Below, piece after piece: positions 50,669 through 59,042 of a DNA stretch of 64,000 bases. The position numbers were made by a program, and so were the translations under genes. Numbering within the stretch: the stretch's first letter is position 1; every line of letters starts with the position of its first letter. The notes under the pieces were generated by a model that worked only from the letters and a program-made list of their open reading frames with translations, was not told the DNA's origin and did no database searches. The DNA comes from a virus, in IMG/VR virus record IMGVR_UViG_3300017971_000264, positions 1 through 64,000 of that record; one strand, 5' to 3'.

Positions 50669-51463
50669 GTGGCGACAGTTGAACAAATACTTGCTGCTCT
50701 GGAAATCGAGAACGTCGAGTCTCAGATCCAGGATGGTGGGTTTGCTGCGATAATGAGAGACCCGCAGCCCGACGAGTCGGGCATGGCTCCGGATACGGAT
50801 ATACGAGTAACGCTTGTTGATCTGAACGGAGACCCGGCGTCGATTCCGCCTCGTGTGTTCAAGATGTACGTCGAAGATGTGGAGGTTCTTTCCTGGGATG
50901 GAGCTTCGGCTACTTGGGCAGGGCCATGGACAGGGACAGTCACCCAGTCGGGACCGACAGACCCTTACGTGTTCTACGACATCGTTGCGCAGCAGACAGC
51001 GCCGCCGCAGTTTACGAGTGAGCAAGAGGTCGATGTCAGAATTGATGTTGGAAGTAGCTCGCTTGGCTGGGGACATGGTTCGTGGGGACATTTCCCATGG
51101 GGACACAGCCCGGCGGTGGCGGGGTCGTCGCTTCCGTGGACGTTCACGATTGCAGATGTTGATCCTCCGAGCCTCGTGTCGGCTACTCCTATCGACCGCA
51201 TGACTCTGCGGCTTGAGTTCGACGAACCGATGGCCACCAGTGGGGCAGGGTCTGCGTTGAACGCAGATGCGTACACGATCACAAGGCACAACGTGACGCC
51301 GACGCCGGCGGTCAACCTCCAGGTGGTGAGCGTTGAGGCCGTTGCAGGCTCGAACGATGTGCAATTTGATTTGACCTTTCAGTGGGAGCAGACCCCTGGA
51401 TGTGAGTATCAGATTGATGTGAGCAGCACAGTAACAGACAAGGCAGGGAACGCGATCCAATGA
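50669..51463 (+). CDS. Tail protein with WGH repeat and Ig-like domain
   Basis: Encodes 264 residues from GTG 50669, with AAGGAG upstream. Residues about 25-125 are beta-rich; about residue 131 begins 'LGWGHGSWGHFPWGHSP', three Trp-Gly-His units. The last 105 ('PPSLVSATPIDRMTLRLEFD', 'EPMATSGAGSALNADAYTIT') fit a bacterial Ig-like (Big_5-type) domain. Such proteins sit on baseplates of tailocins and myoviruses. The His repeats may bind metal. Confidence 0.6.
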   Translation: MATVEQILAALEIENVESQIQDGGFAAIMRDPQPDESGMAPDTDIRVTLVDLNGDPASIPPRVFKMYVEDVEVLSWDGASATWAGPWTGTVTQSGPTDPYVFYDIVAQQTAPPQFTSEQEVDVRIDVGSSSLGWGHGSWGHFPWGHSPAVAGSSLPWTFTIADVDPPSLVSATPIDRMTLRLEFDEPMATSGAGSALNADAYTITRHNVTPTPAVNLQVVSVEAVAGSNDVQFDLTFQWEQTPGCEYQIDVSSTVTDKAGNAIQ

Positions 51464-52821
51464 CAACGACAGCGACATTCACAGGGTTCACGCCTCCAAA
51501 GCCACAGGGAAGGTTCTTCGATCTCTGGAGGCAAGTGATTCCGCAGAAAGCAAGGGAGAAGGATGTCACCAGGGCGTTGCGGAGAATCGTCAACTGTTGG
51601 CAGGAAGTTCTCGATCATCTTCTGTACGACCTGGACCTGTTCCCGGAGCAGTTGGGAGATCCGGACAAGGCAGACATCGACGTAATCCGGCAGATGCTCA
51701 GAGACATGGGTAATCCATTTCAGGACTGGACCGAGCTGGAGCTGACAGAGAACCAGGAAAAGAAGTTGCTCCGGTATTTGGTGGCTATCTACAAGCTCAA
51801 GGGGACAGACATCGGCATCGAGAGCGTAGTGTTCTTCCTGCTCAACAAGACCGTGAGAGTTATCCCCTACGCCGTAGAGGGATGGTCCCTTGGGGAGGAC
51901 GAGCTTGGAGAGGCCGGTATCGCAGAGGTTGTGTCGCCGGCGGGAGAGCCGTACGATTTCAGCGGCCTGACCTGGCCGCTTGATCTTGAGATGCTGGTCG
52001 ACAAGACGACCACGGAGACGGTGGAACTCAACATAGGAGACGTGGCAGACCCAGCGGCGGTAGAGACAGAGGAGATCGTGGTGTCTCTCAATGCGCAGTT
52101 GCTGGGTGCAAAGGCGAGGTCGGTGCATCCGGGAACCCATGGTGTCACCATTTCAGACGCAGAGACCTTCAACCTGGTGGGCGGAGAGACCCTCGTGTTC
52201 GAGATAGAAGGGCAGTCGTACACGGCGGTGTTCAGGCCGTACGACTTCGTGACTCCAGGGACGGCCACGGCGGACGAGGTTGCAGCCAGATTGATGTTGA
52301 CGGCTCCGAGTGTAATCAACGCCCAGGGCGCCGAGATCCAGGGAATGAGTGGCCGTAGGGTGCGCCTGGCGACGATCCAGCGAGGAATGACAGCTACAAT
52401 CGACATCGTTGGAGGCACAGCGGCGGCGATTCTCAACTTCTCGCCGGCGACAGTTGCCGGGGTCGACACAAGCAACCTGGCCATCTATTCGACCACGGTT
52501 GGAGAACATGCTGAGATAGAGCTTCTCGGAGGAGATCTCTACGACGCCATGGGGTGGCAATTCGGTGAGGACGCAGCGGCGTCCGGAACCGGTGGAACAA
52601 TACTAGGTCCGAGCGAGAGCGCGACTTTGTATTCATTCGACATTGAGACGGATGACGTGCTAACGTCGGAAGAAGAACAAATAATTCGGCGTATTGCCGA
52701 TTACATGAAGCCTGCACACACCCACCTGATTCAGGTCAGAAGCTCCGAGGAAATAACATTCCCGGACATTTGGGTGTTGGGCGAGGCAGAGCTGGATGTG
52801 ACAACAGAGCTTCACGCCTAG
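51460..52821 (+). CDS. gpI-like tail protein with inserted module
   Basis: Encodes 453 residues. Residues 1-180 ('RALRRIVNCWQEVLDHLLYD', 'NQEKKLLRYLVAIYKLKGTD', 'VVFFLLNKTVRV') match P2 gpI-type tail proteins; the helix 'IRRIADYMKPAHTHLIQVRS' near the end matches the typical gpI C-terminus. Between them, residues about 239-335 are a module also in the sheath and in the gene at 46375. gpI proteins anchor the tail fibre. ATGA overlap with the Ig-like gene. Confidence 0.75.
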   Translation: MTTTATFTGFTPPKPQGRFFDLWRQVIPQKAREKDVTRALRRIVNCWQEVLDHLLYDLDLFPEQLGDPDKADIDVIRQMLRDMGNPFQDWTELELTENQEKKLLRYLVAIYKLKGTDIGIESVVFFLLNKTVRVIPYAVEGWSLGEDELGEAGIAEVVSPAGEPYDFSGLTWPLDLEMLVDKTTTETVELNIGDVADPAAVETEEIVVSLNAQLLGAKARSVHPGTHGVTISDAETFNLVGGETLVFEIEGQSYTAVFRPYDFVTPGTATADEVAARLMLTAPSVINAQGAEIQGMSGRRVRLATIQRGMTATIDIVGGTAAAILNFSPATVAGVDTSNLAIYSTTVGEHAEIELLGGDLYDAMGWQFGEDAAASGTGGTILGPSESATLYSFDIETDDVLTSEEEQIIRRIADYMKPAHTHLIQVRSSEEITFPDIWVLGEAELDVTTELHA

Positions 52822-52833
52822 CAGGAGGGTGGC

Positions 52834-55467
52834 ATGAACCTTCGAGATTGGTATTACAAACAGATTGTAACTCAGGGAGACCTGGATGAGGCTTTCGAGT
52901 GGGCGGAAGATGCGGACCGCGAAATCGTGATGGATCTCGGTTTCAGTGGAATCGTCTCGAACTACACGCCGACCGAGACTCCGACGCCGGGAATGGCCAT
53001 CAGGGTCGGCGGCCCAGGTGTGGCATTCGGTAAGAGTGGAGAGCGCATCCAGTTGGTGAACACGGAAGACGTTGACGCCTCGGTGGATGAGTATGGCTCC
53101 TCGACCGCGGTGGCGTCGTCCGGAAACGAGAAGTACATCTCGTTGTTCGTGAGATTTGCACGCAACGCCCAGGACCCGGTTGTGGATGGGAACGGTGTCG
53201 AGGTCTACACCCGGCAGTACGAGTCCTACACTCTGTTCATCAGGCAGGGTGCGGAAGCTGCGGTTGGGGCAGCCACGAAGCCGGCCTTGCTCGGAGATGC
53301 GTTGCTCATCGGCGATGTTCTTCTGAGCTACGGCCAGACGGAGATCAACACGGGAGACATTCTCAAGGATCGTCGAGAGGACTTTTTCCGTGAGACGTAC
53401 TCCACGCTTGGAGACAAGACGTTTGGCGACGTGCATTCTGCTTTGCAGGATCTGTACACGGTGCTGGAGTCTTGGAGCGGCTCGTTGCCGTTCACCTTCG
53501 GCCAGCAGTGGGCTGGTTCGGTAGATGTTGCTGGCCCGGCGCCGCCGCCGAACACAATGCAGAAGGCTCTTGACGCCATAGTTTACGACCTGGCGAAAGT
53601 GACGACTGACTCCGGACTCAAGAAGATCGGTGCCGAGGGGTACACAACGGGTGGAAGCCACGTCACTTGGGGCGATACGACAGCGTATGCGGCATTGGTC
53701 GCCACAGCGGATGCCATCGACGGACACGTCGCCGGCGGAGCGCCGAACCACGCAGCAACGGCCATCACATTCTCGGACGAGACGTGGATTACAGGAGCTA
53801 CGGTTCAAGCAGCGTTTGCCTCCATCGTTACTGCACTTGCCAGTCAGGTGAATGGTACAGAGGGAGCGTCAAGAATTGGCGTGTCTGTTCATGACTACAT
53901 GCCGTCGGGAACTCTTCAGGCTGGACTAGAAGCGATCATTGAAGAACTTCAGAAGCAGCCGGCGACTGGAGCTTCAGGATCAGACCAGGTTGGCGTGAAA
54001 GCCATCTCGGTGACATCCGGAACCCTTGGTTGGGGGATTGTGCAGAACACGTTGACGCAGTTCCTCCAGTCTCTCATCAACATCATTGGAGGAAACAGCA
54101 CAGCAAATGACGGAGCCTCCAGGGTTGGTTTCTACGATGGAACCACGCCGAGCGATGTGCGCTCAGCGCTCCAGACTCTCCAGGCCGGAGTTACCAACAG
54201 CGTTGCGAAGTCTTCGAAGGACTACCAAGGCGGTGGACTGCATGAGCAAGCTGAGTTGATCGTGAGGCAGGGGCGAGTATCCATGCTTCCGAAGAACCTC
54301 GGTTACTCTGGATTGGCGTCAAATATATTCGGAGATGCCCACAGCGGGTATCCATGGCTGGGAGAAAATGCCCACGCTCCGGACTCTTCATATCAATTCA
54401 AAGACATTGGGATCATGAATCACGACTTTGGGGATGGGTATGGAAGTAGGCCAGGAATAGTTTACGTATACAGCACGGGACCGACAGGAAACAACTTTGC
54501 CCTGCTGTACGATCCACACAACAAGAGCGCAGGTCCGGTCATCAGCACGAATATCTACGCAAGTGCAGGGGTGGCAGCATCGGCAGCGATCTGTGACGGG
54601 TCTGCTCTTGTGGTCATGTTCGACGATGATACGTTGCGCAGATTCGCCATTACGGGTGGAGCATTCGTAGAAGACACGTCGTTTTCATGGCCTGTGAGTT
54701 TGCCGGCAGGCGGTGTTGCGAGCGACCAGAAAGATGCGCTTTGTTTCATTGGCGGAAGCAACATCTTCGTGGTTTGCGGAGCGCTTGCGATGAACGCCGC
54801 CACAGGCCCGTTTATCATCTACAACAAGGAAGGAGTGCAGCAGAGCGAAGGGCCAGGTGGCAGAAGCAGCGCAACGGAGTACTCAGATGGAGGTATTTGC
54901 TACGACGGTACGGATGTTTACGTGTCGACGCTCGACGGAACCACGGCAAGAGTGTGTGCGGTAAGCACAGCGAACTGTGCGAACGGTGGTTCCAACGGAC
55001 CGTGGGCGCAGTCGGGCAACACTCGTGTTCGCTCTTTGCTTTGGGATGGTCGAGCGATCTGGGTACCGGCGAGACTCCAGGATGGAACCACCGCGGTGCG
55101 CCTTGGAAACATCGTCGATCCCTCCGGAACGCCGGATTACAACCCGCTGGAGTTCAAGCTGGCTTACACTGGTGGCACATCGGCGCAGCATCATCCGCTG
55201 TACATGGTCTTCGACGGAATGAACGTCTGGTGTCAGAGTGAGGACGATGACACGAACGACTATCTGTACATCGAGAAATTCCCGGTGATGAGGGTCGATG
55301 ATAAGAACGACAACAAGGAAAGCTCGGAGGTCTTACGCCTGGTTGACGGCTGGGCTTCAGGATCTTATGCGCCGGCGAGAATGCTCTTCGATGGAATCCA
55401 TATCCATGGAGCGTTTGCGAGAAACGTCGACGATACCATCAGGGTGCCGTTTATAAACCACCGATAA
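52834..55467 (+). CDS. Putative tail fibre / receptor-binding protein
   Basis: Encodes 877 residues and follows the gpI-like gene, the usual place of a tail fibre. N-terminal 160 residues resemble fibre attachment domains ('EWAEDADREIVMDLGFSGIV'). The middle is Ala/Thr/Gly-rich with helices ('TMQKALDAIVYDLAKVTTDS'). The last 350 have beta repeats with Trp, Asp and Gly ('YSGLASNIFGDAHSGYPWLG', 'GNNFALLYDPHNKSAGPVIS', 'WDGRAIWVPARL'), possibly a beta-propeller that contacts the host. GAGGGTGG precedes the ATG. Confidence 0.7.
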   Translation: MNLRDWYYKQIVTQGDLDEAFEWAEDADREIVMDLGFSGIVSNYTPTETPTPGMAIRVGGPGVAFGKSGERIQLVNTEDVDASVDEYGSSTAVASSGNEKYISLFVRFARNAQDPVVDGNGVEVYTRQYESYTLFIRQGAEAAVGAATKPALLGDALLIGDVLLSYGQTEINTGDILKDRREDFFRETYSTLGDKTFGDVHSALQDLYTVLESWSGSLPFTFGQQWAGSVDVAGPAPPPNTMQKALDAIVYDLAKVTTDSGLKKIGAEGYTTGGSHVTWGDTTAYAALVATADAIDGHVAGGAPNHAATAITFSDETWITGATVQAAFASIVTALASQVNGTEGASRIGVSVHDYMPSGTLQAGLEAIIEELQKQPATGASGSDQVGVKAISVTSGTLGWGIVQNTLTQFLQSLINIIGGNSTANDGASRVGFYDGTTPSDVRSALQTLQAGVTNSVAKSSKDYQGGGLHEQAELIVRQGRVSMLPKNLGYSGLASNIFGDAHSGYPWLGENAHAPDSSYQFKDIGIMNHDFGDGYGSRPGIVYVYSTGPTGNNFALLYDPHNKSAGPVISTNIYASAGVAASAAICDGSALVVMFDDDTLRRFAITGGAFVEDTSFSWPVSLPAGGVASDQKDALCFIGGSNIFVVCGALAMNAATGPFIIYNKEGVQQSEGPGGRSSATEYSDGGICYDGTDVYVSTLDGTTARVCAVSTANCANGGSNGPWAQSGNTRVRSLLWDGRAIWVPARLQDGTTAVRLGNIVDPSGTPDYNPLEFKLAYTGGTSAQHHPLYMVFDGMNVWCQSEDDDTNDYLYIEKFPVMRVDDKNDNKESSEVLRLVDGWASGSYAPARMLFDGIHIHGAFARNVDDTIRVPFINHR

Positions 55468-55822
55468 CCTGGATACTTATCCGCCATCCACCAGAAACCT
55501 GCTTGAAGTCCATGTGAGCGTAGGCTTGCGTATCCAACGTGTACGCTGAGATAGTTCTCCCCTTTATCCTCATATTCAAAACGCGAGAACGTCCAACACG
55601 ATACATCCGGGAATTTGCGGCACTGTAATTCCTGAAAACCATACGTACACAACGACTTAGGAGATACAGCCTGATGGAACAACGGTCACTTCTCGATGCA
55701 TATCCGGATGTTTCCGGATGCCAGCCAAATACCATGCCAAACAATGTGAATAATAAAGCAAAACATGCAAAAGAAAAAAATGCTTTAAAAAACAAAAATA
55801 ACTTGCAAACGCGGGCAAACAT
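55451..55822 (-). CDS. Possible opposite-strand ORF (weak candidate)
   Basis: Minus-strand frame of 123 codons ending inside the fibre gene. Its N-terminal 35 residues are Phe-rich, largely an effect of A-tracts read in reverse. Its C-terminal part ('RVLNMRIKGRTISAYTLDTQ', then 'AYAHMDFKQVSGGWRISIQV') looks more protein-like. No Shine-Dalgarno is seen before candidate starts, and every other gene is on the + strand. Kept only as a possibility. Confidence 0.15.
   Translation of the reverse strand: MFARVCKLFLFFKAFFSFACFALLFTLFGMVFGWHPETSGYASRSDRCSIRLYLLSRCVRMVFRNYSAANSRMYRVGRSRVLNMRIKGRTISAYTLDTQAYAHMDFKQVSGGWRISIQVIGGL
55468..55802. other. Gap between structural and non-structural modules
   Basis: About 335 bases after the fibre gene with no convincing + strand gene; the last third is AT-rich. 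A 123-codon - strand frame (55451-55822) overlaps the fibre 3' end by 17 bases. A + strand frame from 55674 with TTAGGAG upstream gives a Lys/Asn-rich product and looks like composition only. The antisense frame is discussed as a weak candidate. No terminator is apparent, though one is expected here. Confidence 0.4.
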
Positions 55823-55830
55823 GCTAGGTT
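55803..55830 (+). promoter_or_regulatory. Promoter, TTGCAA-N16-TAGGTT (copy 1)
   Basis: TTGCAA at 55803 and TAGGTT at 55825, 16-base spacer, preceded by A-tracts that may act as an UP element. An ATGAACTCAA leader begins six bases after the -10, at 55837. Matched by copies at 57496 and 61277. Confidence 0.6.
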
Positions 55831-55872
55831 TAACTTATGAACTCAAGCACACCAAAACAAGAGAGCAAAAAC

Positions 55873-56118
55873 ATGAGCAAAAATGAACTGATAGAAAAAG
55901 CAAGGCAAGCGCATTCATCCAGCCCAATCCAAGAGGGTGTTGTTGTCTGGGGCGGACCCAAACACAACGTTCTGGGCAAAGTCACAAAGGTGGAGTTCTG
56001 GAAGAACTTTCCTCATGTGATGGTGGAGATAGAGCATGGCGAATCGATTGGACTTCGCGGTGTGTCAATATACAACGTCAAAGACTGCGAAATCTTTGAA
56101 GAAGTGGTGGGTGCCTAA
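55873..56118 (+). CDS. Small protein at start of non-structural region
   Basis: Encodes 81 residues from ATG 55873 (or 93 from ATG 55837, in frame). Beta-rich core with 'GVVVWGGPKHNVLGKVTKVE' and 'VMVEIEHGESIGLRGVSIYN', the style of a small SH3/KOW-like barrel. First gene after promoter copy 1. The upstream in-frame ATG sits at the expected transcription start, so a leaderless version is conceivable. No family recognised. Confidence 0.6.
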   Translation: MSKNELIEKARQAHSSSPIQEGVVVWGGPKHNVLGKVTKVEFWKNFPHVMVEIEHGESIGLRGVSIYNVKDCEIFEEVVGA

Positions 56119-56439
56119 ATGTCGAACCAAGAGAAAAGAAGCTTCACGATTTGGAAGTTCACGGGTGTGTTCAACAGCAAGACTATCGAAATAGCAAAGC
56201 CCACTGAGCCGGAAGAGGAGAGATTCCAACATGGTTTTCAGACCATACTGGGAACGGTGGAGGCCAATGATAAGGACGATGCACTACGGATCTGGAAAGA
56301 GAGATCATTGAATAACAGCCAGGTAGCAGCATACCGCTGTCCCATTTGCCTGGAGGATACAATCGAAGAGAATGCCGGGCGAGTGTGTCCGGTATGTGGC
56401 GGATACCCGGACGAAGCAGGCGGGTGGAAAGAAATCTAA
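56119..56439 (+). CDS. Small zinc-ribbon protein
   Basis: Encodes 106 residues. The C-terminal half has CPIC (about 74-77) and CPVC (about 90-93), a rubredoxin-like zinc ribbon. N-terminal part is beta-rich. Follows the preceding stop directly. Likely protein or nucleic acid binding; family not recognised. Confidence 0.6.
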   Translation: MSNQEKRSFTIWKFTGVFNSKTIEIAKPTEPEEERFQHGFQTILGTVEANDKDDALRIWKERSLNNSQVAAYRCPICLEDTIEENAGRVCPVCGGYPDEAGGWKEI

Positions 56440-56450
56440 GGAGGAAGCCG

Positions 56451-57443
56451 ATGACGAAGACAGAGACAATCAAGGTTCTGAATGAAGCGCTGACGGACAA
56501 GGACATGAAGGAGCATCTGCTCGGACACTTCGTGGGCTGGTCGCTCACCGGTGTCAGCACCACGAAGACGGAGGCCATCAGGGTCGCCGCGGAGTGTGGC
56601 ATTGCAGAATTCCTGAAGGTTCCCAACATCACACCGCCATGTGCGTATCTCAGGGCGGTCAGGGACCAGACCACGGGAGTGTCGGACACGAAGCAGTTCG
56701 AGCCGATCCTTTTGGAGAACAATGAGTTCAAGCAGGTCCATGCCATCGTGGAGCGCTCGGTGGTCGAAGCGGCACTGGCGAGCGGACAGATCACGAGAGA
56801 AGAGACCGACGCTGCGGACTTCGTGGCAGGGAAAGAGGCCCACTTCGATGAGGTGGTTCGAGTTGCTTTTGACAAGAAGAAGTACAACGCCGGCGGCGTG
56901 ACAGCGGAGTGCTTCGTTGCAGGAAACGACAGCGACGTGGCCAACGAGATCTTCGAGTCGTACAAGCAGGCGTGTGACACCATTCGTCCCAACGATGTAC
57001 GGATCGCCTTCCAGCGAGCGTTCGAAGCTTGGGACGGTGTACGAGTCATCGACCACGGTGGAATGTGGTGGATTCCTTCACACCGAACCAGCGAGGTAGA
57101 AGGCTGGGAACGATTCCTGAAGGCCCTCGGTGGTCAGCCGGTCATCATTCCCATCTTCAGCACGGACAAGGCGAAGGAGACCATGAAGCGCATGGTCGAG
57201 AACAGCGCGGTGCAGCAGGTGAAATCTCTCAAGGCCAAGGTCGAGAAGTTCGATGAAAAGACCAGAGAGTCCACCATCGAGAAGCGCATGGACGATCTCA
57301 AGAACCTCCGGACGAAGTTGGAGGTCTGGCGCCGCTACTTCGAGGTCGAGACCAATGACATCGCGGAAGCCATCCAGGACCTTGAGAAGCAGGGTGTGGA
57401 CATCATCATGGCTCGCTCTTCCCAGTCCGAACCCGCCGCGTAA
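56451..57443 (+). CDS. Unrecognised 330-residue protein upstream of MoxR/VWA pair
   Basis: Encodes 330 residues from ATG 56451 with AGGAGG upstream. The N-terminal 200 are mixed alpha/beta ('MKEHLLGHFVGWSLTGVSTT'); around 195-240 is 'AWDGVRVIDHGGMWWIPSHR'; the C-terminal 100 are long coiled helices ('QQVKSLKAKVEKFDEKTRES', then 'VEVWRRYFEVETNDIAEAIQ'-like helix). Its place before the MoxR ATPase, in its own promoter segment, suggests it may be a substrate or adaptor. No family named with confidence. Confidence 0.6.
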   Translation: MTKTETIKVLNEALTDKDMKEHLLGHFVGWSLTGVSTTKTEAIRVAAECGIAEFLKVPNITPPCAYLRAVRDQTTGVSDTKQFEPILLENNEFKQVHAIVERSVVEAALASGQITREETDAADFVAGKEAHFDEVVRVAFDKKKYNAGGVTAECFVAGNDSDVANEIFESYKQACDTIRPNDVRIAFQRAFEAWDGVRVIDHGGMWWIPSHRTSEVEGWERFLKALGGQPVIIPIFSTDKAKETMKRMVENSAVQQVKSLKAKVEKFDEKTRESTIEKRMDDLKNLRTKLEVWRRYFEVETNDIAEAIQDLEKQGVDIIMARSSQSEPAA

Positions 57444-57495
57444 AAACACCGATTCCCTTTAATTATAAAAAAACGTTTTATTTTTAAAAAATTAC
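57444..57495. other. AT-rich spacer upstream of promoter copy 2
   Basis: A 52-base AT-rich stretch with AAAACGTTTT and A/T runs. Could serve as an UP element for promoter copy 2 and end transcription of the preceding gene. No gene is present. Confidence 0.4.
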
Positions 57496-57523
57496 TTGCA
57501 AAAGTAGGTAATAATGTTAGGTT
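57496..57523 (+). promoter_or_regulatory. Promoter, TTGCAA-N16-TAGGTT (copy 2)
   Basis: TTGCAA at 57496 and TAGGTT at 57518 with a 16-base spacer. The same ATGAACTCAA leader begins six bases after the -10, at 57530. Drives the operon holding the MoxR and VWA genes. Confidence 0.65.
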
Positions 57524-57565
57524 ATATGTATGAACTCAAACACACCAAACAAATTGGAGGAAATC

Positions 57566-57823
57566 ATGAGCCACGACGAAAATATCCAAAGCGCAATGGT
57601 AGCCCTTTTCAATCTCGCAAACGACGCCGTGAACGGCATGGAAGCAGACGAGCTTGGAGAAACGGTTCAAGAGATAGCCGAACTCATGGAAGAGGGAATG
57701 GGGACCACGGTCGATAAAGCGGTCACCTTTGAAGATGCCGGCGTCATGACGTGTCAGCAAGGGATTGTTCTTCGCAATGCTGACGGCTCCGAGTTTCAGA
57801 TCACAATCGTTCGCTCAAGGTAG
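57566..57823 (+). CDS. Small protein heading the MoxR/VWA operon
   Basis: Encodes 85 residues from ATG 57566 with strong GGAGG upstream. An in-frame ATG at 57530 would give 97 residues starting MNSNTPNKLEEI. N-terminal helices ('ALFNLANDAVNGMEADELGE', 'TVQEIAELMEEGMGTTVDKA') and a beta C-terminus. No family recognised. Co-transcribed with the ATPase. Confidence 0.6.
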   Translation: MSHDENIQSAMVALFNLANDAVNGMEADELGETVQEIAELMEEGMGTTVDKAVTFEDAGVMTCQQGIVLRNADGSEFQITIVRSR

Positions 57824-57852
57824 CGAAATCATAAAGGAAAGGAACAAAAAAC

Positions 57853-59040
57853 ATGAGCAGTGCAATCGAAAGACTCGCAGCGGTGCGTGAAGAATTGAAG
57901 TCGAAGTTCAAGGAGAGGGAGCAGGTGGTCGATGGTCTATTCATCGCGCTGATCGCCATGCAGAACGTTTTGCTTCTGGGGCCTCCGGGAACAGGGAAGT
58001 CACTCCTGGTCCGGAAGTTCTACGAGACGATCACCCCAGACGCGATGGGTGATATGGCCAAGGGTGGTTTTTTCCAGTTCCTCATGGGCAAGTTCACGCT
58101 GATGGACGACATCTTTGGGCCGGTGTCGTTCGAGGGATTGAAGAAGGACAAGCTCAGAAGGGTGACGAGTATGCGTCTTCCGGAGGCGTCGGTGTTCTTC
58201 GCAGACGAGATCTTCAAGTCGTCGCCAGCTATTCTCCAGTCGTTGCTGATGGCGCTGGAGGAGCGAATGTTCGTGAATGGTGATGGGGCTGAGGAGATGC
58301 CCCTGGAAATCACCGTGGGAGCGTCGAACGAATACCCAGACGACGACGAAGGGCTGGAGGCTTTGTTCGACAGGTTTACTGTTCGCTTCTGGGTGGAATA
58401 CATCTCTGACAGAGACAACATGGAAGCGCTTCTTGTGGACGGCGTGAGCGACATCGAGAACCACCTGGAGGATGGAGACATCGAAGAGCTTCGCGAGATT
58501 GCCGAGACCATCCCACTGGAAGGCGTTCCAGTCGGCCTCCTGCTGGATGTGAAGGCGGGAATCAAGGACGCAGGGTTCACGGTGTCAGACAGGCGGTGGG
58601 TCAAAGCCAAGGCCATTCTGAGAGCCTCAGCGGTAATCAACGGTAGAAAGCACATCACACCGGAGGATTTCAGGGCGCTGTCCAATAGCCTGTGGGACCA
58701 GCACACGGACAAGGACAGAATGAGCAAGGTGATTGGCCTGGCGGCAGACCCCTTCGGTTACAAGGCGCTTGCTATCTCCGACTTGGCAGACGCAGCGGTT
58801 CGGAGTCTTCCGGATCTGGCCCTGCTCGAACAGAAGCCAGCCCATGAACTGGTGGCGGATGTGACCAAGGTGTCCGGACAGCTTCAGGACATGAGGAAGA
58901 AACTCAACCAGTTGACGAAAGACGCTTTGGACGCGGGAGTGGATGCTCCTCCGCAAGTGGTAGAGGCGTGCAAAAAGGTGGATGGCGCCATGAGCCTTTG
59001 CGAGAAACGTTCGATTGAGCTGATTCGCTCAGGGAGCTAG
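57853..59040 (+). CDS. MoxR-family AAA+ ATPase
   Basis: Encodes 395 residues. Walker A 'GPPGTGKS' (43-50), Walker B 'VFFADE' (114-119), sensor 1 Asn159 in 'GASNEY', and an arginine finger in 'LFDRFTVRF' (about 171-179) are all present, so it should hydrolyse ATP. The pattern 'LMDDIFGPVSFEGLKKDKL' matches MoxR/RavA ATPases. With the VWA protein that follows it forms a RavA/ViaA-like pair, used in cells as metal- or complex-loading chaperones. AAAGGAA precedes the ATG. Confidence 0.88.
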   Translation: MSSAIERLAAVREELKSKFKEREQVVDGLFIALIAMQNVLLLGPPGTGKSLLVRKFYETITPDAMGDMAKGGFFQFLMGKFTLMDDIFGPVSFEGLKKDKLRRVTSMRLPEASVFFADEIFKSSPAILQSLLMALEERMFVNGDGAEEMPLEITVGASNEYPDDDEGLEALFDRFTVRFWVEYISDRDNMEALLVDGVSDIENHLEDGDIEELREIAETIPLEGVPVGLLLDVKAGIKDAGFTVSDRRWVKAKAILRASAVINGRKHITPEDFRALSNSLWDQHTDKDRMSKVIGLAADPFGYKALAISDLADAAVRSLPDLALLEQKPAHELVADVTKVSGQLQDMRKKLNQLTKDALDAGVDAPPQVVEACKKVDGAMSLCEKRSIELIRSGS

Positions 59041-59042
59041 TC

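Noticed and set aside
55674-55886. 71-codon + strand ORF before promoter copy 1
   Set aside because: It has a possible Shine-Dalgarno, but most of it is Lys/Asn-rich translation of AT-rich promoter DNA and it runs into the next gene in another frame.
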